NCBI GenBank assembly: GCA_003856375.1
Contig: CP034120.1
Location: forward strand, 1,488,001-1,552,000
Direction of reading: 5' to 3'
Source of the DNA: Glaciecola amylolytica
GTDB taxonomy: Bacteria; Bacteroidota; Bacteroidia; Flavobacteriales_D; Crocinitomicaceae
DNA length: 64,000 bases
Below, piece by piece: positions 27,120 to 35,782 of this stretch; the first letter of the stretch is position 1, and each line of letters begins with the position of its first letter. The position numbers were made by a program, and so were the translations under genes. The notes beneath the pieces are model-generated. The model made no database searches and had not been told where the DNA came from. It saw nothing but the letters and a program-made list of their open reading frames with translations.

Positions 27120-29134
27120 TACTTCACAATCTTATATTCCGTTCTACGGTTTTCCTGGTGCGCCTTCTCTTTTTCTTTCTCGGTAGCCATTTTCGCAATG
27201 ACTTCGTCAGAGTAGATCGGCAGGGTTTCTCCATAGCCCTTCGATGACAAACGAGCCGCTTCAATTCCTTGCTGGATCAGATAATCTTTCACTGATTTAG
27301 CACGAGCGTCCGACAACTTTAAGTTTTCAGCAGCATCACCGCGCGTATCCGTATGTCCACCGATCTCAATTTTAATGGTCGGATTGGCCTTCAGGAAGTC
27401 GCGCAATTTGTTCAATTCCACAAAAGATTCCGGACGTAATGTTGCTTTTGCCAAATCGAAGAAAACATTCTTCAATGCAACCGGATTCACCGTATTCGAA
27501 ACCGAAACCATCGGAACATCCATGTGGAAAGATTCCTGATTATCGGCAAGCGTCATGTTGAAGTTCTGTGAAAAGAACGTATAGCCCGGATAACTTACCG
27601 ATAAAGCGTATTCTTCGTTAATCGGCAGGGAAACCGTAAACGATCCGGTTACCTGATCAGCTTCAGATTTAATGACTTCTTTTCCTGTTTTGATATTAAC
27701 CAGAGAGAATTTCCCCGGAATCGGTTTTTTAGTCACGGCATCGAATACCAAACCGTCAAAGTAAAGTGTTTTTACCGGTCTGAACTTTTCCGGCATAATG
27801 AAATAGTAAAGATCCAGTTTTCCGAACCCGCCTTCGCGATCGGATGCGAAGAAAGCAATTTCACCGTCGGCACTAACGAGCAGCGAGTTTTCATCAGCAC
27901 TTGTATTGATCGGATATCCCAGGTTTTCAGGTTTTCCCCAAACTCCGTGTTCATCCATTCTGGAAACGAAAATATCCAAACCGCCCATACCTTGATGTCC
28001 TTGAGAAGAAAAATAAAGTGTTTTCCCGTCGGGGTGAATCAAAACGGATTCCTCCATGTAAGGAGTGTTGATTGTATTTGGTAAACGAACCGGGGTATCC
28101 CACGAACCGTCTTCTTTTAAAGTCGAAAAATAAATATCGGAATCAGGTCTTCCGCCGCGGGTCATTACTTTGCGAACAAAGTACAGGGTTTTTCCGTCAG
28201 CAGATAAAGATGGTTGAGATTCCCAGCTACCTGTATTGATCGCTCCGGGAAGATTCGTCGGATCAATCCATTGATTTCCCAAACGCTTGGTGTAGAATAG
28301 ATCACAGCTTCCTTTTCCGTTGCGATTATCACCATAACTTCCCGATTCATCCGCACAGGCCACGAAAATCAATGTTCTTCCATCGGCTGCAATAGTGGGA
28401 GCACCTTCGTTGTTTAAGGTATTGATGTTTTTGGGCATTGGAATCGCCGCTTCCCAGGTATTGAACGTACTTAAATTGGAAACGTAAAAATCTTCCTGTT
28501 CTCCATAAACCTGAACTCGTTTGTCTTCAATTCGTCGTGTAAATAACAATGTTTTTCCGTCAACGGTAATGGTCGGAAAATATTCGGAATCTTTCGTGTT
28601 TACTCCCGGGCCGAGGTTAATCGGTTTAAACTGATTCGGATTTTTCATCGCCTCAACTGCAAAGTCACAATCATTGATGATTTGTTTTGCACGGGCTACA
28701 TTATCCGGATGCGCACCTTTTGCCTGCGTAAACGTAGTTAAGTTTTTCCGGGCATTTTCATATTCTCCTACGCTGTATTCCAGTGTTCCGAGGTAAAAAT
28801 ATGTCGAGCCACCCGAAGTAGGACTTGGATTAATTGCCAGAGCTTTTCGACATTGTTCTATTGCTTTGTAGGGCTGATTCAGCAATTCATACATTTCAGC
28901 TTCCACCATATGAGCTTCCCAAAAAGCCGGATCTTTCTCCAATGCTTTTTCCAAAAGTGCAATTCCGCCGGCATAATTAGGGCCATGCGTTCTGGGATCT
29001 ACCGATTTACCCGGTTCGTCTCTTCCTTGTTCAAATAAGGCAATTGCTTTTTTGTTTTTTGATGAGTAAGTCATTTGTGCCGTAGAGCAGGATGCTGTAG
29101 CCAAAATGAATAATGCCAATAAGAGGTTTCTCAT
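27119..29134 (-). CDS. OmpA-family lipoprotein with TPR and PD40 propeller
   Basis: An envelope protein of 671 residues. The signal sequence ends in the lipobox-like ATASC (Cys16). TPR helices cover about 28-150. A WD40/PD40 beta-propeller follows (about 170-440, with repeated DGKTLYF/SADGKTL phrases), then a carboxypeptidase-regulatory-like strand domain (about 455-545). The C-terminal OmpA domain has IEIGGHTDTRGDAAENLKLS and ARAKSVKDYL and binds peptidoglycan. Proteins of this build occur in many Bacteroidota and include the T9SS component PorE. No T9SS genes lie nearby, so that role is not claimed. It sits 4 nt behind queE. Confidence 0.9.
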   Translation of the reverse strand: MRNLLLALFILATASCSTAQMTYSSKNKKAIALFEQGRDEPGKSVDPRTHGPNYAGGIALLEKALEKDPAFWEAHMVEAEMYELLNQPYKAIEQCRKALAINPSPTSGGSTYFYLGTLEYSVGEYENARKNLTTFTQAKGAHPDNVARAKQIINDCDFAVEAMKNPNQFKPINLGPGVNTKDSEYFPTITVDGKTLLFTRRIEDKRVQVYGEQEDFYVSNLSTFNTWEAAIPMPKNINTLNNEGAPTIAADGRTLIFVACADESGSYGDNRNGKGSCDLFYTKRLGNQWIDPTNLPGAINTGSWESQPSLSADGKTLYFVRKVMTRGGRPDSDIYFSTLKEDGSWDTPVRLPNTINTPYMEESVLIHPDGKTLYFSSQGHQGMGGLDIFVSRMDEHGVWGKPENLGYPINTSADENSLLVSADGEIAFFASDREGGFGKLDLYYFIMPEKFRPVKTLYFDGLVFDAVTKKPIPGKFSLVNIKTGKEVIKSEADQVTGSFTVSLPINEEYALSVSYPGYTFFSQNFNMTLADNQESFHMDVPMVSVSNTVNPVALKNVFFDLAKATLRPESFVELNKLRDFLKANPTIKIEIGGHTDTRGDAAENLKLSDARAKSVKDYLIQQGIEAARLSSKGYGETLPIYSDEVIAKMATEKEKEKAHQENRRTEYKIVK

Positions 29135-29138
29135 TTTT

Positions 29139-29753
29139 TTATGGAATTTCTAAATATTTATGAGTCTGTAAGGAAATCTTCCATTTCGGGTGATTTTTCA
29201 CATACTCAATGATGGTTGGCAATAATTGTTCCCTTTTTGACCATTCCGGTTGGAGGTAAAGGACACAATCAGCCGATACTTTTTTAGCGTGTTCTTCAGC
29301 CCATGCCAAATCCGATTTGTGAAAGATAACAATTTTTAGCTCAGAAGCTTTCTCATATGCTTCATTAACCGGGGCTTTAAATTTTTTCGGAGAAAAAGTA
29401 TACCAATCCACATTTCCGACCAGGTCACTGGTTCCCGAAGTTTCTATTGCAACATATTTTCCAGCCGAATGAAGCGCATTTACCAAAACACTCAGATCAT
29501 ACATCGCGGGTTCTCCGCCGGTAATAACGACCAAATCTCCCGGATATTGAGAAACAATGTTTTTTAGTTCTTCCACACTCATTTTAGGATGAACGTCGGC
29601 ATCCCAGGATTCCTTGACGTCGCACCAAACACATCCCACATCACAACCTCCAAGCCGAATGAAATAGGCTGATGTGCCCGTATACTTTCCTTCACCCTGC
29701 AAGGTGTAGAAATGTTCCATAATCGGATATAAGGTAGAACCATCTGTTGTCAT
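29139..29753 (-). CDS. queE: 7-carboxy-7-deazaguanine synthase (radical SAM)
   Basis: Radical SAM enzyme of queuosine synthesis that rearranges 6-carboxytetrahydropterin to 7-carboxy-7-deazaguanine. In 204 residues the cluster ligands are Cys37, Cys41 and Cys44 (GGCDVGCVWCDVK). The family words FYTLQGEGKYTG, VVITGGEPAMYDL, IETSGT and YTFSPKKFK are also present. It is the first gene of the operon queE-ompA-ubiA-maf-CYTH-nuclease-like, with a -7 box five bases before its ATG. queC, D and F are not in the window. Confidence 0.95.
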   Translation of the reverse strand: MTTDGSTLYPIMEHFYTLQGEGKYTGTSAYFIRLGGCDVGCVWCDVKESWDADVHPKMSVEELKNIVSQYPGDLVVITGGEPAMYDLSVLVNALHSAGKYVAIETSGTSDLVGNVDWYTFSPKKFKAPVNEAYEKASELKIVIFHKSDLAWAEEHAKKVSADCVLYLQPEWSKREQLLPTIIEYVKNHPKWKISLQTHKYLEIP

Positions 29754-29757
29754 ACTT

Positions 29758-29765
29758 CAAAGGTA
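29758..29765 (-). promoter_or_regulatory. -7 promoter box of the queE operon
   Basis: TACCTTTG on the minus strand ends four bases before the queE ATG and matches TAnnTTTG. Such a position implies a very short or absent leader. A clear -33 box was not found. Confidence 0.5.
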
Positions 29766-29866
29766 ATTACTAATTGCGAATTCCGAATTAGGAATTTCGA
29801 ATTGAAGAGCTATTTTGTATCTCCCGACTTTATCGGATGTCAGCTTGTAATATCATTAATTCGTAA

Positions 29867-30808
29867 TTAGGATAGGGGTTCCAAATCACTTATTTCATGA
29901 ATATTGAGAACAATTGTTCCGTTTTCATCCGCACTGAAATTCTTTTTGAATTTTACTCCGCTGACCCATTGATGTTCTGCATAGGAATGTTTTCTGACAA
30001 CCGTTTGCGAGTAGGTTTCATCAAATGCCTCAATGAGAATAAGCAATTCGGCCAGTTTTTCTTTGATTTCAGATAAATTCAGATCATACAGCGGGGAATC
30101 CTCATCAATTACGTGCACAAGTGTCCAGGTGAGTGGGAAATAACGTACAAAATCCAATTCCAGAGGGAGGTCGTAGTATTTCCGGGTGACCATGTTAAAG
30201 GAAGAACCTTCATCGATAAGGGAAAGCATGACATGAACTTTTGTATTCAATAAAACACTGTTCCGTTGATTAACGATTTTAAACATCAAAGCCATTTTGT
30301 CTTTGTGCGGCGTGATGATGACATTGTGAGAGAAAGCAATTTTGGTGGAAGGTCTTGAAAATCTTCCGTAGATCAGACCGGTTGCGATGGCAAAAGCAAT
30401 CAACCCGATAAAGGCTTCCATAGCTGCAATAAAGGAAATCAGGTTTCCTCTGGGTGCAATTGCTCCGTAACCAACAGTGGTAAATGTTTGAGCACTGAAA
30501 TAATAGGCAGCGATAAAGCTGTTTTGATTGGGATTGATTCCGTGTAAATATTCCGTTCCGATCCAGCAATAAATTCCGGCGAAAAACAGATTTGCCACGA
30601 GAAAACTTCCCACCAGAAAAACTCCGAACCACCAGGAATTGAGATCGACCAGGTATTTATAGAAATCTTTGAGCATCCGGATAGCGCCAACACGTTTGAT
30701 GTTGTAAGATCCGTCTTCGTTCAGGATTCGTTTTACAGACTTTTGATATGTTGTGCCTAATCCCGGGTCCTGTGATTCATATTGTTCCAATTTGCGCTGC
30801 TTGCCCAT
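29867..30808 (-). CDS. Inward-rectifier type potassium channel (KirBac)
   Basis: A channel of 313 residues. An amphipathic slide helix (LKDFYKYLVDLNSWWFGVFL) leads into helix 1, followed by a pore loop with the K-selectivity filter TVGYG in FTTVGYGAIAPRG, helix 2 (FIAAMEAFIGLIAFAIATGL) and a cytoplasmic Ig-like Kir domain (SHNVIITPHKDKMALMFKIV, NLSEI). It conducts K+ across the inner membrane and is gated by lipids or ligands. The ATG at 30808 was chosen because the longer frame starts with TTG. It is a single gene. Confidence 0.93.
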   Translation of the reverse strand: MGKQRKLEQYESQDPGLGTTYQKSVKRILNEDGSYNIKRVGAIRMLKDFYKYLVDLNSWWFGVFLVGSFLVANLFFAGIYCWIGTEYLHGINPNQNSFIAAYYFSAQTFTTVGYGAIAPRGNLISFIAAMEAFIGLIAFAIATGLIYGRFSRPSTKIAFSHNVIITPHKDKMALMFKIVNQRNSVLLNTKVHVMLSLIDEGSSFNMVTRKYYDLPLELDFVRYFPLTWTLVHVIDEDSPLYDLNLSEIKEKLAELLILIEAFDETYSQTVVRKHSYAEHQWVSGVKFKKNFSADENGTIVLNIHEISDLEPLS

Positions 30809-30881
30809 GTCGTTTCGTCTGTCCAAATAATGATAAGCTGAAAGTAATGAATTCGGTGGGATTTAAGTTGAATTTTTGAGT

Positions 30882-30917
30882 CAAAAAAAATCCCGTTCAT
30901 CGGCAGACAAACGGGAT
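30882..30917 (-). terminator. Intrinsic terminator of sucD
   Basis: ATCCCGTT (30890-30897) pairs with AACGGGAT (30910-30917) over a 12-nt loop. On the minus strand eight T follow, 23 nt after the sucD stop. Confidence 0.9.
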
Positions 30918-30939
30918 CTTGTAGTATTAATTAGAGCGA

Positions 30940-31818
30940 TTACGCTGTAACTCCTAAAATTTCTGCCATTTTCGCACCGATGTGAGCAGGAGAATCAACT
31001 ACGTGGATTCCACACTCACGCATAATGCGTTTTTTAGCTTCTGCAGTATCGTCATCACCACCAACGATTGCACCTGCGTGCCCCATTGTACGTCCTTTCG
31101 GAGCAGTTTCACCCGCGATGAATCCAACAACTGGTTTTGTACCGTTTTCTTTAATCCAGCGAGCAGCGATTGCTTCCAGGCTACCACCGATTTCACCGAT
31201 CATTACGATACCTTCTGTTTCCGGATCGTTCATTAACAATTCTACAGCTTCCTTAGTAGTTGTTCCGATAATCGGGTCACCACCAATTCCGATTGCAGTT
31301 GTAATTCCCAATCCTGCTTTAGCAACCTGGTCAGCTGCTTCGTAAGTTAACGTTCCCGATTTGGAAACGATACCGATTTTTCCTTTTTTGAATACGAATC
31401 CTGGCATAATTCCCACTTTCGCTTCTCCCGCAGTGATTACTCCCGGACAGTTAGGACCGATTAAACGAGCTCCCGAACCTTTCAAGTATTCTTTTGCTTT
31501 TACCATGTCGTTTACCGGAATACCTTCCGTAATACAAACGATCACTTTAATTCCTGCATTTGCCGCTTCCATAATTGCATCAGCTGCGAAAGCCGGCGGA
31601 ACGAAAATAATTGAAACATCAGCACCAGTTTTTGCTACCGCATCAGCAACTGTGTTGAAAACAGGACGATCCAAGTGAGTAGAACCTCCTTTTCCCGGAG
31701 TTACACCACCTACAACGTTTGTTCCATATTCAATCATTTGACCTGCATGGAAAGTACCTTCACTTCCTGTGAATCCTTGTACAATTACTTTAGAGTTTTT
31801 ATTAACTAGAACACTCAT
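30940..31818 (-). CDS. sucD: Succinate--CoA ligase subunit alpha
   Basis: TCA-cycle enzyme subunit that carries CoA and the phospho-histidine. The 292 residues start [21 protein letters not shown], as in the family. Visible blocks are [38 protein letters not shown] and the active-site His in [11 protein letters not shown]. The ATG at 31818 is supported by a well-formed promoter at 31855-31886; the longer frame uses TTG inside that promoter. sucC is not adjacent, which is usual for this phylum. It is monocistronic with its own terminator. Confidence 0.97.
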   Translation of the reverse strand: MSVLVNKNSKVIVQGFTGSEGTFHAGQMIEYGTNVVGGVTPGKGGSTHLDRPVFNTVADAVAKTGADVSIIFVPPAFAADAIMEAANAGIKVIVCITEGIPVNDMVKAKEYLKGSGARLIGPNCPGVITAGEAKVGIMPGFVFKKGKIGIVSKSGTLTYEAADQVAKAGLGITTAIGIGGDPIIGTTTKEAVELLMNDPETEGIVMIGEIGGSLEAIAARWIKENGTKPVVGFIAGETAPKGRTMGHAGAIVGGDDDTAEAKKRIMRECGIHVVDSPAHIGAKMAEILGVTA

Positions 31819-31854
31819 GTTTGAGAATTTAGATTTCGTTTTTAAAATGCGCTT

Positions 31855-31886
31855 CAAAAATAGGGGTTTCTTTTCGTTTTAGCAAT
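31855..31886 (-). promoter_or_regulatory. sucD promoter
   Basis: On the minus strand, ATTG (31883-31886) as -33, a 20-nt spacer, and TATTTTTG (31855-31862) as -7 box, a near-perfect Bacteroidota sigma-A promoter. It implies a leader of about 30 nt before the ATG at 31818. Confidence 0.75.
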
Positions 31887-32100
31887 GTTTTGACAGATTT
31901 TATCTTGCTAATTTGACTTATTTCTCATGCTTGTCTTAAGCCATTGAAAATGAGTAGTTAGATTGCTGAATATTCGCTGTTCTGTTTATTGGATTCTTTT
32001 GAATCCTATCCGGAATTTCGGAGCCTGAAAGCACTGATTTTGTGGTTTAAAGCAATAAATAAGCTTTAAACTTGTTATTGTAGACACTAAAAAATGTTTT

Positions 32101-32994
32101 ATGAAAACCTACATCCAATATTTATTTGTACTACTCTCCGGTTTTAGTTTTGCACAGCAAAAGGATTCTGTCAGGCAAAAAGTTCCTGCGTTTATTATCA
32201 AATTCACCCACGGAATGAATAACAGCAGTGAGTTTGACTTCTCCAATTCGGATTGGGAAAGAATGACCCCGGATTTTCAGGTTTCGGATTCGTTAATCCC
32301 TTCCGGTCTTGGAAATTATATAGATGGCACTGATAATATCCATTCTGTTACAAATGATTCATACTACATGTTGTCTTTTTCGTTGATCAACAATAAGGAA
32401 AAGCAGGCAGGCAAAAAGTACCGAACGACGACTACTTTTCATCTGGGATATGGTCCTCAACTGAGGTCAGATAAGCGCTGGTATCACGAAGAGCGAAAGG
32501 TTATCGATACGCTGACTTCCAGTCAAAACGGGAATTCCTATTATGTAACAGCGAACAGAAGACAAGATCTGGTTAAAACATATCGTTCTCAAAGCATTGT
32601 TTTTGGAGTAGGGCAGCATTTTTCAACTAATCCGGATCGTATTTTTCAATTCGAAACAGGAGTAGACCTGTTATGCTTTATGAGCATCGTCAGTGAGGTC
32701 AAATTGGCTTTTGTAGATACTTATACGGTTGAAAATGTTCCTGATGGTTATGGTTACCAATATCCGGTACTGAATGATCCGGTTCACAGAAATTACGACG
32801 GTAAATTTGCTGCAGGAATGATTATGCGGATTCCATTGGATATGAGTTTCAAATTGTCGAGAAAAAATCCGGTGTTAAGCAATATGCGTTTGGGAGCGGA
32901 GTTAAATCCGGGAGTGACCATGCACTTTAATCAATCATTAATCACATCGAATTTCAATATAAGCGGAGGAGTTAATTTCCGTTATCAGTTTTGA
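32101..32994 (+). CDS. Outer-membrane beta-strand protein of unknown function
   Basis: A 297-residue protein with a signal peptide (MKTYIQYLFVLLSGFSFAQ). The mature part alternates polar and hydrophobic residues and ends ISGGVNFRYQF, with a terminal Phe as is typical for outer-membrane barrels. Strands such as TTTFHLGYGPQLRS and MRIPLDMSFKLSR support a barrel of about eight strands. No named family. It is a lone gene ended by the palindromic terminator at 33015. Confidence 0.75.
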   Translation: MKTYIQYLFVLLSGFSFAQQKDSVRQKVPAFIIKFTHGMNNSSEFDFSNSDWERMTPDFQVSDSLIPSGLGNYIDGTDNIHSVTNDSYYMLSFSLINNKEKQAGKKYRTTTTFHLGYGPQLRSDKRWYHEERKVIDTLTSSQNGNSYYVTANRRQDLVKTYRSQSIVFGVGQHFSTNPDRIFQFETGVDLLCFMSIVSEVKLAFVDTYTVENVPDGYGYQYPVLNDPVHRNYDGKFAAGMIMRIPLDMSFKLSRKNPVLSNMRLGAELNPGVTMHFNQSLITSNFNISGGVNFRYQF

Positions 32995-33014
32995 TAGTTG
33001 AATAGTTTGGGAAC

Positions 33015-33053
33015 AAAAAGGCCGGGCGGAAAATTTTCCGCCCGGCCTTTTTT
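33015..33053. terminator. Loopless palindromic bidirectional terminator
   Basis: A perfect 38-bp palindrome centred between 33033 and 33034 (left arm 33015-33033, right arm 33034-33052) with A and T ends and core ggccgggcgg/ccgcccggcc. It lies between two convergent genes. The centre AAAATTTT and flanking GGCGG/CCGCC resemble the element at 59372-59413. Confidence 0.92.
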
Positions 33054-33070
33054 ATTTCTTTTTCAAACGT

Positions 33071-33526
33071 TTAAATAACCTTTTCAATCGTAATCTCGAA
33101 AACAAGCGTAGAATTAGCCGGAATTTTGTCCAGATTATCGTCTCCGTAACCCAATTGCGGCGGAATTACCAAACGCAGTTTTGTTCCGGCTACCTGATTG
33201 AGCAAACCGAGTTGAAATCCGCCGATAAGCCCTTTTAGGTTGGCTTCGAAAGGTTTTCCGGGTTCTGTCTGATCAAATTTTCTTCCGTTTGTCAAGGTTC
33301 CTTTATAGGAAAGTGCTACTTCACTTCCTGCCTGAATTTTTTCTGTTCCGGAACCCTTTTCCAATACTTCGAGGATCAAACCTCCATCCAGCTTTTCGTA
33401 GTTCCAATGATGCTTTTTGGCATAATTTTCTGCTTCGGAGTTAAAACTGTGTGTTTGTTCTTCCGAATACGTGTTACATGCAGTTGCAAGCAGAGCACTA
33501 ACTAATAAAAGTGTAAAATTTCGCAT
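33071..33526 (-). CDS. FKBP-type peptidyl-prolyl isomerase lipoprotein
   Basis: A 151-residue lipoprotein with lipobox LLATAC (Cys17) that folds or chaperones envelope proteins. The FKBP domain fills residues about 55-151, with EVALSYKGTLTNGRKFDQT, GFQLGL, KLRLVIPPQLGYGD and the end STLVFEITIEKV. Active-site Tyr, Asp and Phe positions look kept, although VIPGF-type wording is IGGFQ here. It is downstream of the TraB gene by 5 nt in a minus-strand set of three genes. Confidence 0.92.
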   Translation of the reverse strand: MRNFTLLLVSALLATACNTYSEEQTHSFNSEAENYAKKHHWNYEKLDGGLILEVLEKGSGTEKIQAGSEVALSYKGTLTNGRKFDQTEPGKPFEANLKGLIGGFQLGLLNQVAGTKLRLVIPPQLGYGDDNLDKIPANSTLVFEITIEKVI

Positions 33527-33531
33527 GAGAA

Positions 33532-34377
33532 TTAGTATCGAACCGGTGTTACTTCATATCCTTTTTGACGAAGCAATTGAATGACTCCGTTTGGACCGCC
33601 TAAATGTCCTGCACCAACAGCAAAAAAACAAGATTTCGTTTTCATCAGCTCTTCCATTTTAGGAATCCAGTTCTGATTTCGTTTATCCAGTAATTCATCT
33701 GCAGAGCTTCCCAACTGATCACTTTCCAAAATCAATTTGGCCAATGATTCCAGGTCTTGCTTGTGGTAAGACTGCACCAGTTTTTGAAACGTTTCTTCTC
33801 CTTCATTCGGGTTTCTGATCAGATCCATGATCATTTCCGCCATTTCGGATGAAGGCATTTTGTCGAAGATAGATAATTGATATTCGACTGTTTCAAGTCC
33901 TGAAACCGGAATTTTGTTTTGTTTCGCTTTGTTTTCGATTTCCATATCAACCATTTTGATCTTTCCGGAAATCATTTTTTGAAAACTCAACTGAAGAAGG
34001 GTGAAGGGCTTTCTTTTTTCAAAGCCTTTTTCAAACAACTCTGGTTTGATTCCCAATAAAGTTGCTCCCCAGTTGATGACAGAATCTTTTTGCTGCGGAG
34101 TAAAAATATCGAAGCAGGATCCCGAATCCAGAACAAGCAATCTCATTACACTGCTTTGATCCGAAAGGTTTGCTACTTCGAGAATAATCTCTTCCGATTT
34201 GGAAACAATTTTATCCAGTTTGCCCGGGAAATAGTAAAGCGAATCGGGAATCATGTGGATTGTTCCGAACAGGTAGGACACTTTTTTGTCCTTTCCCTTG
34301 ATTTGATACAAGAGGGAATTGTCCTGTCCGAATGCAAGCCCGTTGAGAAATAAAAAGGTGATTAAGATAAATCTCAT
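33532..34377 (-). CDS. TraB/GumN family protein, exported
   Basis: A 281-residue protein with a signal peptide (MRFILITFLFLNGLAFG). It has the TraB/GumN marks: SYLFGTIHMIPDSLYY with Gly38/His41 near the start, paired Glu in EEIILEVANL, the GLETVEYQLSIFDKMP block, and the C-terminal GAGHLGGPNGVIQLLRQKGYEV. The family belongs to the EreA/ChaN/Tiki fold and is thought to include metalloproteases. It sits between the methyltransferase gene (1 base) and the FKBP gene (5 bases). Confidence 0.9.
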   Translation of the reverse strand: MRFILITFLFLNGLAFGQDNSLLYQIKGKDKKVSYLFGTIHMIPDSLYYFPGKLDKIVSKSEEIILEVANLSDQSSVMRLLVLDSGSCFDIFTPQQKDSVINWGATLLGIKPELFEKGFEKRKPFTLLQLSFQKMISGKIKMVDMEIENKAKQNKIPVSGLETVEYQLSIFDKMPSSEMAEMIMDLIRNPNEGEETFQKLVQSYHKQDLESLAKLILESDQLGSSADELLDKRNQNWIPKMEELMKTKSCFFAVGAGHLGGPNGVIQLLRQKGYEVTPVRY

Positions 34378-34378
34378 A

Positions 34379-35098
34379 CTATTTCTCCAATGTTATTTCA
34401 GCCAGATAATGATCGTCTTCTTCGTACACTCTGATTGCTTTCAAGCCTACATTTTTGGACGCTTTGAACAAATTGTCGAAATCAACATACAACCAATCGA
34501 ACCAAGGCCCTTTTTGCTTTTTGTATTTCATTTGGAAACGGAAATTTCCGTAGTATTCCGTGTTTAAGTCTACCCAAAGAGCTCCGTCTTCATCTTCATA
34601 AAGCGAATGAATATCTGAGGAATCACAAAGAATTTTCCCTCCCGGATTCAACAATGATTTTGCGTGCTCCAGAGTTTTTTCCAGATTCGACAATTTACCT
34701 GCAATACCAATACCATTCATCAACATCAAAATCGTGTCGTACTTCTTATCAGTCAAAGAAAAGAAGTTGATTCGTTCGGCATTCAGTTCATTGCTTTTCA
34801 AGTATTCAACCGCACCTTCAGAAATGTCGATGCAATCCACTTTAAAGCCAAGATCCTGTAAATAAGTAGCGTGAGTTCCGGCACCGGATCCCACATCTAA
34901 AACATGACCTCTTGCCAATGCGAGCGCTTTTTGCTCAATCACAGGCATTTCGTCGTACTTTCTGAAAAGAACTTCCAATGGAATAATGTCATCCTCACAA
35001 ATGTCAGAGGAAACGATAATATCTTCCGGTCTTCTTTTATCGGCGTATTCTCTGATAGCATGCCCAATCGGGTCGCCGTATTTTTTTTCTGTGCTCAT
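34379..35098 (-). CDS. Class I SAM-dependent methyltransferase
   Basis: A 239-residue cytoplasmic methyltransferase. Motif I is VLDVGSGAGTHATYLQDLG, motif II VDCIDISEGAV, and motif IV YDTILMLMNGIGIAG. The substrate is unknown; the later LLNPGGKILCDSSDIHSLYE block suits small-molecule methyltransferases. It is the first of the MTase-TraB-FKBP set, with the next gene only one base away. Confidence 0.88.
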   Translation of the reverse strand: MSTEKKYGDPIGHAIREYADKRRPEDIIVSSDICEDDIIPLEVLFRKYDEMPVIEQKALALARGHVLDVGSGAGTHATYLQDLGFKVDCIDISEGAVEYLKSNELNAERINFFSLTDKKYDTILMLMNGIGIAGKLSNLEKTLEHAKSLLNPGGKILCDSSDIHSLYEDEDGALWVDLNTEYYGNFRFQMKYKKQKGPWFDWLYVDFDNLFKASKNVGLKAIRVYEEDDHYLAEITLEK

Positions 35099-35142
35099 AT
35101 TTTCTTTTTAGACTGAGAGACTTCGGAGGGCCAGGAGTCTAG

Positions 35143-35685
35143 TTAATATTCGTATTCTTCGTAACCTGATAAATCTTCGTCGTCGTATCCGTCTCCGAAA
35201 TCTTCATCAAAATCGTTCATATCGTCTTCATCTTCGTCTCCGTAGAAAGCATCATCCTGAATCATTTTTGAATCCTCGGGCGGAGCAATTCCTACAGCCA
35301 GATCCACTTTTGGTTTGTCCAATGTTTCTTCCGTGCGTTCCTGCAGTTCAATCAGGAAAATCCACATTCTCAGGAAATCATATACCAAAATGACTTTTTG
35401 ATCGGGAGCTTCCATGAAATCTGCCAGTTTTGCTTCTGACATGACGCTGGTTACTTCCTGATCTTCATCGGAATAACTCATATCCATCAAGCTGATTTCA
35501 TGTCCTTTGTCCCACTCGTCGTTTGACATAAAGAATGAACCGATTTCCTGCCCTTCAAAATTGAAAGCATTCAAAATCGTTCTATATAAAGATTCGAAGT
35601 TGTCTTCTTCATTAATGCTGATATCCCGAAAAATCTCCTGATCTTTCTCAGAATCTAATAACACGCGAAATTTAAGCGTACCCAT
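35143..35685 (-). CDS. pRiA4b ORF-3-like protein with acidic tail
   Basis: A 180-residue protein. Its first ~135 residues (LKFRVLLDSEKDQEIFRDI, LYRTILNAFNF, GSFFMSNDEWDKGHEISL, VILVYDFLRMWIFLIEL) fit the IS1096-passenger/pRiA4b ORF-3 fold. The last ~40 residues are almost all Asp, Glu, Tyr and Gly. Such proteins were first seen on plasmids and transposons, but the gene here is in ordinary chromosomal context without transposase. A TATCTTTG -7 box lies 14 nt before the ATG. Function unknown. Confidence 0.82.
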   Translation of the reverse strand: MGTLKFRVLLDSEKDQEIFRDISINEEDNFESLYRTILNAFNFEGQEIGSFFMSNDEWDKGHEISLMDMSYSDEDQEVTSVMSEAKLADFMEAPDQKVILVYDFLRMWIFLIELQERTEETLDKPKVDLAVGIAPPEDSKMIQDDAFYGDEDEDDMNDFDEDFGDGYDDEDLSGYEEYEY

Positions 35686-35698
35686 GCAGTTTTTTTTA

Positions 35699-35706
35699 CA
35701 AAGATA
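35699..35706 (-). promoter_or_regulatory. -7 promoter box of the pRiA4b ORF-3-like gene
   Basis: TATCTTTG on the minus strand, ending 13 bases before the ATG at 35685, matches TAnnTTTG. Confidence 0.5.
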
Positions 35707-35782
35707 ATGTTAATTGAAAATTGAAAATGTAAAAGTGAAAAGGGATCTAAAATATGTTCAAATAGTTCCGGTGTTCAAATTG

